A DNA stretch of 64,000 nucleotides from Achromobacter xylosoxidans A8 (GTDB lineage: Bacteria > Pseudomonadota > Gammaproteobacteria > Burkholderiales > Burkholderiaceae_B). This document shows positions 54,755 through 63,145 of the stretch, in pieces (positions within the stretch are counted from its first letter, which is position 1; each line of letters starts with the position of its first letter). The notes under the pieces were generated by a model. That model was not told where the DNA came from. It saw only the letters and a list, made by a program, of their open reading frames with translations, and did no database searches. The position numbers and the translations under genes were made by a program. The stretch lies in contig NC_014640.1 of assembly GCF_000165835.1 (NCBI RefSeq), positions 2,542,001 through 2,606,000 on the forward strand, given 5' to 3'.

Positions 54755-55218
54755 GGAGCCGCTCCTCGTGAAACCCCTGCCGACTCTAGGACGAATGAGC
54801 GGTCCATTTGTTTACTAACGGCAGGACGAAGGAAAACTTAACTGCGTGTGTTACCCGCCAGTGGCATCCCCGTATAGGTAGGCCAGGCCGATACACCCCA
54901 TAGGCCCGAATGCAATGTGCGATTGCAATTGCGCGCCGTAGTCTTGACCTCAATGCATCACCCGATGCAGTCGCTGCGGGATGTCAGCGCTGGCGAGCGA
55001 GGCGTCCCGTGTAGATCTCGGCTCATTTCCTTTTCCACCGTCATCAATAGATCGACCGCTAGTTTGGCGCGGTTGGCGACAGCCCTGCTTCGGCCAGAGC
55101 GCTTGCGAAGCAGGGGGGCGAGAGTAGCCGCAGCTTGTTCCCGGTCCCTGTCATGGAAGCAGGGAAAGGCTGCGGAGATGAGAGGTTCCATAGAGTTTTT
55201 GAACTGGAGCACCCATTC
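54755..55218. other. 464-base intergenic region upstream of the adhesin gene
   Basis: This stretch separates the divergent LysR and adhesin genes and is less G+C-rich than its surroundings. I see no convincing gene. A minus-strand frame of 77 codons (54958-55191, MEPLISAAFPCFHDRD...) has no ribosome-binding site and no recognisable family. The first 100 bases are relatively A+T-rich (TTTGTTTACTAAC) and may hold the lysR promoter and its operator. A GCAATTGC palindrome lies near 54920-54935. The last bases carry GGAG ahead of the adhesin ATG. Confidence 0.5.
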
Positions 55219-58200
55219 ATGACCAAGATACTCGGGAACGCATGGATCGACGCAGATGAACACGCGACGGTACGCGGGCAGTCCGCTGGGAAGCATTTGA
55301 AGCCGGACCTGCGCTTGGCGCCCATCGTGGCGGGGCTTGCGCTCTTTGCGGGCTTGGCGGGCGTGGGGCCGCAGGCCCACGCAGCAACGTACAACCCGAA
55401 TAGCTGCGCCTCTCCCAAAGGGACCGGGCCGGACGGCGTGGCCTATCCCGCGGGCAAGAATCCGAAGGACGGGTCCGGCCTGTGGTCCAACGTGCTCGGC
55501 TGCGATGCCGATGGCGGCGGCTACACCGGCGTGCAGGTCTTTGGCTTCAATGCGGCGGCGACAGGCAACGGCGCGACCGCCCTGGGTTTTGCGGCGACCG
55601 CGGCAATCCGGAGCACCGCCGTGGGCATGCAGGCCAGCGCCCTGGCGGCGGGCGCCACCGCGCTGGGCCAATGGGCCCGCGCCACGGCGGCCGGCAGCAT
55701 TGCCATCGGCGGCAATACGTCTTCCAACACGGCGGCGGCGGGCGCGCAGGCGTCTGGTGCTGGCGCCGTGGCGATTGCCGGGGAGTCGCGCGCCATGGGC
55801 TCCGACTCCGTCGCGATTGGCACGCAGGCGCAGGCGCGCCGCGATGGCGACGTGGCCATCGGCATCGGCAGCGTGGCTGATGGCGCCACAGGGAACTTCT
55901 CCGCGGTGGCCATCGGCCGCGACAGCTCGGCTATCGGTGAAAACTCGGTGGCGTTCGGCAATGCCAATCGGGCCACTGGAGCAGGGGCCGTCGCACTGGG
56001 CAATAGCTCGGCGGCTACGGGTGCGGCGGCCTTGGCCATTGGCAACGATGCCAACGCGCTGGCGGCGCGGAGCATGGCGTTGGGGTTCGACTCGGTCGCG
56101 ACAAACTCGGGCGACGTCGCGCTGGGGGCGGGATCCGCGACCGCGGCAGCCGTCGGCACCTCCGGCGCCGCAATCGCGGGGCGATCCTATTCGTTCGCTG
56201 GGTCGGCGCCCACCAGCACGGTCAGCGTGGGCAGCACAGGCGCGGAGCGCTCCATCACGAATGTCGCGGCAGGGCGGCTCGGCGCTCTCAGCACGGATGC
56301 CATCAACGGCTCGCAGCTCCATGCCACGAATCAGGCGGTGAACGCATTGGGCGACCGGGCGGTGGCCTATGACGGTAACGACGGTGAGCCAAAGGGCCTG
56401 GTTACCTTGGCTGGCCCTGCATCCACGGACGGCGGCGCGACGGGCGGCACCAAGCTCACCAACCTGGCTCGCGGGGCCGTGTCGGCCGCCAGCACCGACG
56501 CGGTGAACGGTTCGCAGCTGCACGAAACGAACCAGGACGTGCAGCGCGTGGGCGACAGGGTGACGACCATGGGCGATACGGTAAACAACCTGGGCAATAC
56601 CGTGACGAATCTGGGCGACACGGTGACAAGCATGGGCGATACGGTGACCAATCTGGGCGACACCGTGACGAGCATGGGCGATACCGTGACGAACCTCGGC
56701 GACACGGTGACGAGCATGGGAGGCACCGTGACGACGCTGGGCGACACGCTCACCAGCCTCGGTGGCACCTTGGCGAACCTGACCGGCGACACGAGCGTGG
56801 CATACACGGATGCCAACGGTCTGGGCATCCGCTATGCGCGGACGAATGAGCGGGGGCTGACGCCTGCAGATGCCTACGCCCAGAACCCCGGCAGCACGGC
56901 GCTGGGCTACAACGCGCGGTCCACGGCCGACGACGCGCTGGCGCTGGGCCGCGATGCCCAGGCCAGCCATGCGGGCAGCGTGGCGCTGGGCGCCAACGCG
57001 GTCGCCAATGGCGCGACGCTGGCCGCGTCTGCATACCGGTCGGGTACGGCGGCGGTGGCCGGCGCCGCGCCGGTGGGCGAGGTGAGCATAGGCTCGGCGG
57101 GGGCCGAGCGGCGCCTCACCAACCTGGCCGCAGGCGCGTCCGACACGGACGCGGTGAACGTGAGCCAGCTGAAGTCCGTGGCCGACAACGTCGGCAGCTT
57201 GAACGATCGTGCGGTGACCTACGACGGCCCGTCGGGAGATCCCAAGAACCTGATCACCCTGGCCGGCCCTGCATCCACGGACGGCGGCGCGACGGGCGGC
57301 ACCAAGCTCACCAACCTGGCGCGTGGGGCCGTGTCGGCCGCCAGTACCGACGCTGTGAACGGTTCGCAGCTGCACGAAACGAACCAGGACGTGCAGCGCG
57401 TGGGCGACAGGGTGACGACCATGGGCGATACGGTAAACAACCTGGGCAATACCGTGACGAATCTAGGCGACACGGTAACAAGCATGGGCGATACGGTGAC
57501 CAACTTGGGCGACACCGTGACGAGCATGGGCGATACCGTGACGAACCTCGGCGACACGGTGACGAACATGGGAGGCACCGTGACCACGCTGGGCGACAAG
57601 CTCACCAGCCTGGGTGGCACCTTGGCGAACCTGACCGGCGACACGAGCGTGGCATACACGGACGCCAACGGCCTGGGCATCCGCTATGCGCGGACCAATG
57701 AGCGGGGGCTGGCGCCTAGCGATGCGTACGCCCAGAATCCCGGCAGTTCGGCGCTGGGCTACAACGCGCGGGCCACGGCCGACAACGCGCTGGCGCTGGG
57801 CCGCGATGCCCAGGCCAGCCATGCGGGCAGCGTGGCACTGGGCGCCAACGCGGTCGCTAATGGCGCGGCGCTGGCCACGTCTGCATACCGGTCGGGTACG
57901 GCGGCGGTGGCTGGAGCAGCGCCGGTGGGCGAGGTGAGCATAGGCTCGGCGGGGGCCGAGCGGCGCCTCACCAACCTGGCCGCGGGCGCGTCCGACACGG
58001 ACGCGGTGAACGTAAGCCAGCTGAAGTCCGTGGCCGACAACGTCGGCAGCCTGGGCGACCGGGCGGTGACCTACGACGGCAAGTTGGGAGATCCCAAGAG
58101 CTTGATCACCCTGGCCGGTGCGGTGTCGGCGGATGGCGGCGCGACGGGCGGCACCAAGCTCACCAACCTGGCGCGCGGGGCCGTGTCGGCCGCCAGCACC

Positions 58201-60591
58201 GATGCGGTGAATGGTTCGCAGCTCTACGACATCAATCAGGATGTGCTGCGGATGGGCGACACGCTGACGACCATGGGCGATACGTACACGAACCTGGCGG
58301 GAGACAACAATCTGATCAGCAAGGCCGACAAAGGGCTTGGCCTGCGCTATGCGCGGACCAACGAGTCGGGGATGGCGGAAGATGATGCGTACGCGCAGGG
58401 CGTGGGCAGCACGGCGCTGGGCTACACCGCGCGAGCCACGGCCGGCAACGCGCTGGCGCTGGGCCACGACGCCGTGGCGAGTCAGGAAGGGAGCGTGGCG
58501 CTGGGTGCCGGTTCCGTATCCGGCCGGGCGTTGGCGTCGACCACGGGCAGCCTGGCGATAGGCAGCGGCGGCGCCTTGGTGCCGTTCAACACGGCGGATC
58601 TCACCTTGCTGGGGGCCGTGTCCGTTGGCCACGACGGCGCGTATCGCCAGATTACCAACGTGGCGGACGGTACCGAAGCGCATGACGCGGTGACCTTGCG
58701 TCAGTTGACCGGCGCGATCGGATCCTTGACGGCCACTGGCACTCAGTACTTCCACGCCAACTCGGCGGCATCCGATTCACTGGCGACAGGCTTGGAGTCG
58801 ATCGCCATCGGACCGCAGGCGGTGGTCAACGGCGACCGCGGCCTGGGAATCGGCGAGCGGGCCGTGGTGGATCAGAGCGCGCCCGGCGGTATCGCCCTGG
58901 GGCAGCAGGCGCGCACGACGTCCGCGGATGGCATCGCGGCGGGAACGCAGGCCTTGGCTGACGCGGTTCAGGGGGTGGCTCTGGGCGCGGGCAGCAGAGT
59001 TATCTCGGGGGGTGGCGTAGCGCTGGGCGCCGGGTCGATCGCCAAGGTGGTGGCCGGGGCGGATGGATACGTGCCCCTGGGCGGCGATGGCGCGGCCGTG
59101 AACGCCACGCGCAGCAAGTTGGCGGCGCTTTCCGTGGGTGACGTCGACGCTGGCAACTACCGGCAGATCACCGGAGTGGCGGCGGGGACGGTGGATTCCG
59201 ACGCGGTGAACGTCAGCCAGTTGAAAGCGCTGGCCTCGAACGTGACTGGCCTCGAAGCAGGTGGCGTGAAGTACGACCGCAATCAGGACGGCACCATCAA
59301 TTACGGCATGGTGACCTTGAACCCTGGCGGCGCGGCGACGGTGCTGAGGAACTTGGCGCGGGGCGCCCTGTCGGCAGAGAGTACTGACGCGGTCAACGGT
59401 TCGCAGCTGTTCGAGACCAATCAGTACGTCAAGTCGATAGGCGATACGATCGACACCTTTACCCAGGGCGGGGCTGGGATCAAGTACTTCCACGCCAATG
59501 GCGGGGCGTCGGCGGTCTTGCCGGATTCCTTGGCCAACGGTCTTGGCAGCATCGCAATGGGCCCGGGCGCGGCGGCCAACGGCGCCAACTCTGTGGCCTT
59601 GGGCAACGGTGCGGCCGCTGGCAAGGAGGGCGATGTGGCGCTGGGCGCGGGCGCCGTGGCGGACCGGGGCGCGGAGAGCTACACCGGCAAGTACTCGGAT
59701 GCGAAAAATCAGTCGGTGGGCACGGTGTCGGTAGGCGCGTCGGGCGCGGAGCGCACGCTCAGCAACTTGGCCGACGGCCGCGCGGCCACGGACGGCGTGA
59801 ACCTGCGGCAGCTGGACGGCGCGCTCAGGCAAGCCAACGATTACACCGACAAGCGCTTGCAGGAAGTGGCGGGCAATGTGCTCCAGGTCGGCGATCAGCT
59901 CACCGCGCTGGATGAGCGCGTGGCCGGCGTCGAAGGCGATGTGACGAACATCAGCAATGGCGCCGCCGGCATGTTCCAGACCAGTCAAGAGGAAAAGGCG
60001 GCCAAGCCGCCCAAGGCCAGCGGCAGAAACTCGGCGGCGGGCGGCGCGGGCGCCGTGGCTTCAGGCAAGAACAGCACCGCCATCGGCAACGACGCGCAGG
60101 CGTCTGGCGCTGGCGCGACGGCGCTGGGCAACGGCAGCAAGGCATCGGGCAGCAACGCGGTGGCCCTGGGCGCGGGCTCCGTCGCCGACCGCGACAACAC
60201 CGTGTCGGTCGGCGCCGAAGGGGCGGAGCGCCAGATCGCGTACGTGGCCCGCGGTACGGCGGGAACCGACGCGGTCAACGTGAACCAGCTGCGGGAAATC
60301 GAGAGCGGCTTGACCAATCAGGTGGCCGGTTTGCGCAAGGACGTGCAAGGACTGGACAACCGGCTGAGCGCCGGTGTCGCATCCGCCATGGCCATGTCCG
60401 CGTTGCCTCAGGCCTACCTGCCTGGCCGGAGCATGTTCAGCATGGGCGGTGGCACGTGGCGCGGCGAAAGCGGCTTCGCCATGGGGCTGTCGACGGTGTC
60501 GGACAGCGGCAAATGGGTGGTGAAGGGCCTGGCCAGCAGCAGTTCGCGCGGCGACTACGGCGCAAGCGTGGGAGTCGGGTATCAATGGTGA
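55219..60591 (+). CDS. Trimeric autotransporter adhesin (YadA/Hia-like)
   Basis: 1790-residue surface adhesin (type Vc secretion). A long signal region (residues 1-55) ends in LFAGLAGVGPQAHA. YadA-like head repeats with alternating A.G/S.A.G units run from about residue 100 to 330. Necks of the type ITNVAAG...DAINGSQL precede coiled-coil stalk segments with seven-residue periodicity (TVTNLGD, TVTSMGD). Residues about 383-950 are two copies of a 284-residue unit encoded by an exact 852-bp tandem period. The C-terminal anchor starts near GLDNRLSAGVASAMAMSALPQA and ends GYGASVGVGYQW-like (DYGASVGVGYQW), forming the 12-strand trimeric pore. ATG 55219 has GGAG upstream; the frame is open to 55135. 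A SecD-like lipoprotein gene follows. Confidence 0.93.
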   Translation: MTKILGNAWIDADEHATVRGQSAGKHLKPDLRLAPIVAGLALFAGLAGVGPQAHAATYNPNSCASPKGTGPDGVAYPAGKNPKDGSGLWSNVLGCDADGGGYTGVQVFGFNAAATGNGATALGFAATAAIRSTAVGMQASALAAGATALGQWARATAAGSIAIGGNTSSNTAAAGAQASGAGAVAIAGESRAMGSDSVAIGTQAQARRDGDVAIGIGSVADGATGNFSAVAIGRDSSAIGENSVAFGNANRATGAGAVALGNSSAATGAAALAIGNDANALAARSMALGFDSVATNSGDVALGAGSATAAAVGTSGAAIAGRSYSFAGSAPTSTVSVGSTGAERSITNVAAGRLGALSTDAINGSQLHATNQAVNALGDRAVAYDGNDGEPKGLVTLAGPASTDGGATGGTKLTNLARGAVSAASTDAVNGSQLHETNQDVQRVGDRVTTMGDTVNNLGNTVTNLGDTVTSMGDTVTNLGDTVTSMGDTVTNLGDTVTSMGGTVTTLGDTLTSLGGTLANLTGDTSVAYTDANGLGIRYARTNERGLTPADAYAQNPGSTALGYNARSTADDALALGRDAQASHAGSVALGANAVANGATLAASAYRSGTAAVAGAAPVGEVSIGSAGAERRLTNLAAGASDTDAVNVSQLKSVADNVGSLNDRAVTYDGPSGDPKNLITLAGPASTDGGATGGTKLTNLARGAVSAASTDAVNGSQLHETNQDVQRVGDRVTTMGDTVNNLGNTVTNLGDTVTSMGDTVTNLGDTVTSMGDTVTNLGDTVTNMGGTVTTLGDKLTSLGGTLANLTGDTSVAYTDANGLGIRYARTNERGLAPSDAYAQNPGSSALGYNARATADNALALGRDAQASHAGSVALGANAVANGAALATSAYRSGTAAVAGAAPVGEVSIGSAGAERRLTNLAAGASDTDAVNVSQLKSVADNVGSLGDRAVTYDGKLGDPKSLITLAGAVSADGGATGGTKLTNLARGAVSAASTDAVNGSQLYDINQDVLRMGDTLTTMGDTYTNLAGDNNLISKADKGLGLRYARTNESGMAEDDAYAQGVGSTALGYTARATAGNALALGHDAVASQEGSVALGAGSVSGRALASTTGSLAIGSGGALVPFNTADLTLLGAVSVGHDGAYRQITNVADGTEAHDAVTLRQLTGAIGSLTATGTQYFHANSAASDSLATGLESIAIGPQAVVNGDRGLGIGERAVVDQSAPGGIALGQQARTTSADGIAAGTQALADAVQGVALGAGSRVISGGGVALGAGSIAKVVAGADGYVPLGGDGAAVNATRSKLAALSVGDVDAGNYRQITGVAAGTVDSDAVNVSQLKALASNVTGLEAGGVKYDRNQDGTINYGMVTLNPGGAATVLRNLARGALSAESTDAVNGSQLFETNQYVKSIGDTIDTFTQGGAGIKYFHANGGASAVLPDSLANGLGSIAMGPGAAANGANSVALGNGAAAGKEGDVALGAGAVADRGAESYTGKYSDAKNQSVGTVSVGASGAERTLSNLADGRAATDGVNLRQLDGALRQANDYTDKRLQEVAGNVLQVGDQLTALDERVAGVEGDVTNISNGAAGMFQTSQEEKAAKPPKASGRNSAAGGAGAVASGKNSTAIGNDAQASGAGATALGNGSKASGSNAVALGAGSVADRDNTVSVGAEGAERQIAYVARGTAGTDAVNVNQLREIESGLTNQVAGLRKDVQGLDNRLSAGVASAMAMSALPQAYLPGRSMFSMGGGTWRGESGFAMGLSTVSDSGKWVVKGLASSSSRGDYGASVGVGYQW
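56365..58068 (+). repeat. Two tandem 852-bp units inside the adhesin gene
   Basis: Landmark words recur exactly 852 bases apart: GGCCCTGCATCCACGG at 56413 and 57265, and GACGTGCAGCGCGTGG at 56536 and 57388. A third, partial copy of the start follows at about 58069. The unit equals 284 codons, so gain or loss keeps the reading frame. Divergence between copies is low, mostly single substitutions, implying recent duplication or gene conversion. Confidence 0.9.
56575..56770 (+). repeat. Short stalk repeats, TVTNLGD/TVTSMGD type
   Basis: About nine heptads encoded by 21-base words alternating GTGACGAATCTGGGCGAC and GTGACAAGCATGGGCGAT with variations, giving the stalk coiled coil. The same array recurs 852 bases downstream at about 57427-57622. 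Short-period repeats nested in the long repeat are a second route to stalk-length change. Confidence 0.8.
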
Positions 60592-60662
60592 GCAGGTGCA
60601 GCTCGAACGCAGGCACGCGGCCAGCGGCCGCATCCTCAATGATTCTTGAGAGGTACACAGCC

Positions 60663-61193
60663 ATGACACGTCGCATCATTCTTCCCGCCGTGATCGCATC
60701 GAGCGCGTTGCTGGCCGCTTGCCAGCCCATGGCGGCGCAGAAGGGCGCCAATGCCGCGCCCCGCGTCGCCCAACCCGCGCCGGCGGTGCAAGACGCCGCC
60801 ACGCAGACGCAAACCGCCGTGCCGGCGGTCGAGTTCCGACTGGCGCAGGATCAGCCGGGCGCCGATCTGCGCGAGCTGCGCATGCCCGACAAGACCTACT
60901 ACTTCTTGCTGGCGCCCGCGCTTACCCGCGCCGACCTGAACGCCGCCACGCCGATGAAGAGCCGGGAGGGGCAGCCTTTCGTGAGCTTGCGCTTCACGCC
61001 GCCCGGCGCGCGCAAGCTGGCGCAGATCGGCCGCCAGTACCCGGGCAAGTGGCTGGTCTTCACCATCGACGGCAAGCTGGTGGGCGTGCCGCGCATTACA
61101 GGTCCCATGGATGAGGGCATCCTGAACCTGACGATGAATTCGGAAGAGCAGGCGATCAACGTCGCGCAAGCGATCCTGGGAGCGGCGCGCTAG
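60663..61193 (+). CDS. Lipoprotein with SecD P1-head-like domain
   Basis: 176-residue predicted lipoprotein: signal MTRRIILPAVIASSALLAAC with the lipobox LLAAC and lipidated cysteine 20. The C-terminal half (about residues 90-176: MKSREGQPFVSLRFTPPGARKLAQI, then GKLVGVPRITGPM and EEQAINVAQAIL) resembles the P1 head subdomain of SecD, but there are no membrane helices, so it is not SecD itself. It starts 71 bases after the adhesin stop on the same strand, so it may assist adhesin passage, by analogy with SadB and TpgA-type helpers; this is inference. The frame is open to 60456 upstream; GAGAGG precedes the chosen ATG. Confidence 0.75.
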   Translation: MTRRIILPAVIASSALLAACQPMAAQKGANAAPRVAQPAPAVQDAATQTQTAVPAVEFRLAQDQPGADLRELRMPDKTYYFLLAPALTRADLNAATPMKSREGQPFVSLRFTPPGARKLAQIGRQYPGKWLVFTIDGKLVGVPRITGPMDEGILNLTMNSEEQAINVAQAILGAAR

Positions 61194-61209
61194 CGCCGCC
61201 GTGGCCGCG

Positions 61210-62064
61210 TCAGCCGACCGCCCCGTAGATGCGGCGCGCGTCGGCCGCCGTGGCCAGCGGGCGGCCCAGCGCCTGCGCGCCTTGCGCGGCTTGCAGCACC
61301 AGCGCCGAATTGCCGGGCGCGGTGCTGCCGTCGCGCAGCTTCAGGTTGTTTTCGAAGCCCACGCGCATATGGCCGCCGAACGCCGCGGCCGTGGTAACGC
61401 AGGCATTTTCCTCGGGGCCGAAGGCGCAGACGGCCCAGGGCAGGGACTGATCGTACGCGGCCAGGAAGGGCAGCAGGTCATAGGCCGAGGAGGTCTGGCC
61501 CGCGCTATAGCGGCCCAGCACGAACAGCACCGACCACGCTCCTGGCGGCACCAGGCCGCGCGCGCGCAGCGACAGCCAGCGGCGCACGTCGCCTTCGTCG
61601 TACAGGATGATCTGCGTCATGATGCGGCGTTCGGCGATCCAGGCCAGGAAAGCCGCCAACTCGGTTTCCGGGATGTCCGGCACGGCGATCTCGCGCAGCC
61701 CGATGGACACGGCCTCGGGTTGCAGCTCGCGCACCAGGGCGATCTGCTCAGCCGCCTTGTAGACGCCGGCGGCTTCGCTGGTCACCTGCACCAGCAATTC
61801 GTCGCCGACGGCGACATGCACGGCGGCCAAGGCGTCGCGGTAGGCCTGGGCATCCAGCAGGTGGCTGCCGTCGGGTTTGCGCACGTGCATGTGCATCATG
61901 GCCGCGCCGGCGTCCAGGCAGGCGCGCGCTTCGCGCGCCAGGGCCTCGGCCGTGAGCGGCACGGCCGGATGGTCGGCGGTCTTCTTGTAGGCGCCATTGG
62001 GCGCCACCGTGATGATGACGGGCGAATCGGCCAGGGCGGCGCGGGGCGGAGCGGCGTTGCTCAT
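61210..62064 (-). CDS. BKACE family protein (beta-keto acid cleavage enzyme)
   Basis: 284-residue zinc-dependent enzyme of the BKACE (DUF849) family, which condenses a beta-keto acid with acetyl-CoA and cleaves it to a new acyl-CoA and acetoacetate. The zinc-ligand motif MHMHVRKPDG is near residues 49-58. VIITVAPNGAYKKTADHPAVP (here split: ITVAPNGA and HPAVP) matches the family's N-terminal active-site strand, and HMRVGFENNLKLRDG carries further active-site residues. ATG 62064 overlaps the stop of the dehydrogenase gene as ATGA. The paired dehydrogenase probably makes the beta-keto acid that this enzyme cleaves, as in carnitine degradation, but the substrate is not proven. Confidence 0.88.
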   Translation of the reverse strand: MSNAAPPRAALADSPVIITVAPNGAYKKTADHPAVPLTAEALAREARACLDAGAAMMHMHVRKPDGSHLLDAQAYRDALAAVHVAVGDELLVQVTSEAAGVYKAAEQIALVRELQPEAVSIGLREIAVPDIPETELAAFLAWIAERRIMTQIILYDEGDVRRWLSLRARGLVPPGAWSVLFVLGRYSAGQTSSAYDLLPFLAAYDQSLPWAVCAFGPEENACVTTAAAFGGHMRVGFENNLKLRDGSTAPGNSALVLQAAQGAQALGRPLATAADARRIYGAVG

Positions 62065-63023
62065 GGCTTGATCTCCGGCAGTTCGGGCGCAATCAGATCC
62101 AGGCCCGCGCGCAGCAGGCGGTCGTAGCGCGCGCGTTCGGCGGCGATGGTCTCGGGCGTCCAGGCGTAAAAGCCCTCGCCCGTCTTCATGCCGTGGCGGC
62201 CGTCCTGGGCGCGTTCGGTCAGGCAGCGCGCCGGCTGGCTGGCGTTGCAGAAGGTGGGATACATGGTGGCGCCGGCCGCGGCATGCACGTCGATGCCGGC
62301 ATGGTCGCGCTGCATCACGGGGCCCGCCGCCAGGAAGCGGAAGCCGAAGCCGAAGCGCACCGCCGCGTCCACGTCTTCCGGCGAGGCGATGCCGCGGTCG
62401 ATCAGGTCGAAGGCCTCGCGCGACAGCGCGTGCTGCAGGCGGTTGGCCAGAAAGCCTGGCAGGTCCTGCCGCACCTTCACCGGCACGCTGCCGCAGCGCC
62501 GCATGAATTCGATCAGGGTATCCGCGCAGCCATTGTCGCTGGCCTCGCCCAGCACCACTTCGACCAGCGGCACCAGGTGCGCGGGCATGAAGAAGTGCAG
62601 GCCCAGCATGCGGCCGCGGGTGTCCAGGCCTTGGCTGATGGCGCTGATCGGGAAGCTGGAACTGTTGCTGGCCAGGATGGCGTCGGGCCGGGCGCGCTGC
62701 GCCAGATCCGCGAACAGCGCCTGCTTGATGTCCAGGCGTTCGGGAATGCACTCGATGACCAGGTTCACGCTGGACCAGTCCACCTCGTCCAGGCTGGAGG
62801 CGGTGGATAGCAGGGCGGCGTTCGCTTCCCTGTCTATGGTCTTGAGGTTTTCCGCGACGCGGGCGGGCAAGCCCGACGCGCGTTCGGTATTTGATTCGAT
62901 TACCGTCGTGCGGCAGGCCGCGCGGGTCAACACCACGGCCACGTCGGCTCCCATGGTGCCGCCGCCCACCACCACCGCATGCGCCGCGCCCGGATTGGGC
63001 AGCGCTATCGCGTCCGTCTGCAT
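62061..63023 (-). CDS. 3-hydroxyacyl-CoA dehydrogenase family protein (carnitine dehydrogenase-like context)
   Basis: 320-residue NAD-dependent dehydrogenase. The Rossmann motif VVVGGGTMGADVA is near residues 18-30. The family active-site segments LASNSSSFPIS and GLHFFMPAHLVPLVEVV carry the serine and histidine positions, and GFLANRLQHALSREAF belongs to the C-terminal domain. It would oxidise a 3-hydroxy acid or its CoA ester or a hydroxylated quaternary amine. AAGGAG lies six bases before ATG 63023. It is coupled to the BKACE gene by ATGA and divergent from LysR. L-carnitine dehydrogenases share this fold and pairing, hence the tentative link. Confidence 0.83.
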   Translation of the reverse strand: MQTDAIALPNPGAAHAVVVGGGTMGADVAVVLTRAACRTTVIESNTERASGLPARVAENLKTIDREANAALLSTASSLDEVDWSSVNLVIECIPERLDIKQALFADLAQRARPDAILASNSSSFPISAISQGLDTRGRMLGLHFFMPAHLVPLVEVVLGEASDNGCADTLIEFMRRCGSVPVKVRQDLPGFLANRLQHALSREAFDLIDRGIASPEDVDAAVRFGFGFRFLAAGPVMQRDHAGIDVHAAAGATMYPTFCNASQPARCLTERAQDGRHGMKTGEGFYAWTPETIAAERARYDRLLRAGLDLIAPELPEIKP

Positions 63024-63108
63024 GGTTTGCTCCTTCATCTGTAATTTCGCTGGAGGCGAGTGTAGAGAAGCGAGTTTGATTGATGAATCAGATTTTTTGG
63101 ATAGAATG

Positions 63109-63123
63109 ATCTCCAATTTAGAT
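63109..63123. promoter_or_regulatory. LysR-type box in dehydrogenase/lysR divergent promoter
   Basis: ATCT-N7-AGAT, containing a T-N11-A dyad (TCTCCAATTTAGA), lies 22 bases before the lysR start. A second dyad, TGATT-GATG-AATCA at 63077-63090, lies nearer the dehydrogenase gene. Together they look like recognition and activation sites of the LysR protein. Confidence 0.5.
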
Positions 63124-63145
63124 CAATAACGGGGCCGCTCCCAGC

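Noticed and set aside
54958..55191. Possible 77-residue minus-strand gene upstream of the adhesin
   Set aside because: No ribosome-binding site and no family resemblance; it lies in a likely promoter region.
54958..57375. Minus-strand open frame of 805 codons across the adhesin 5' half
   Set aside because: It is antisense to a clearly coding adhesin gene, repeats with the same period, and has compositional bias (His/Arg/Gly-rich) typical of shadow frames in G+C-rich DNA.
56575..57622. Regular short repeats that could be mistaken for a CRISPR array
   Set aside because: The repeats are in-frame coding heptads of the adhesin stalk, without unique spacers or cas genes nearby.
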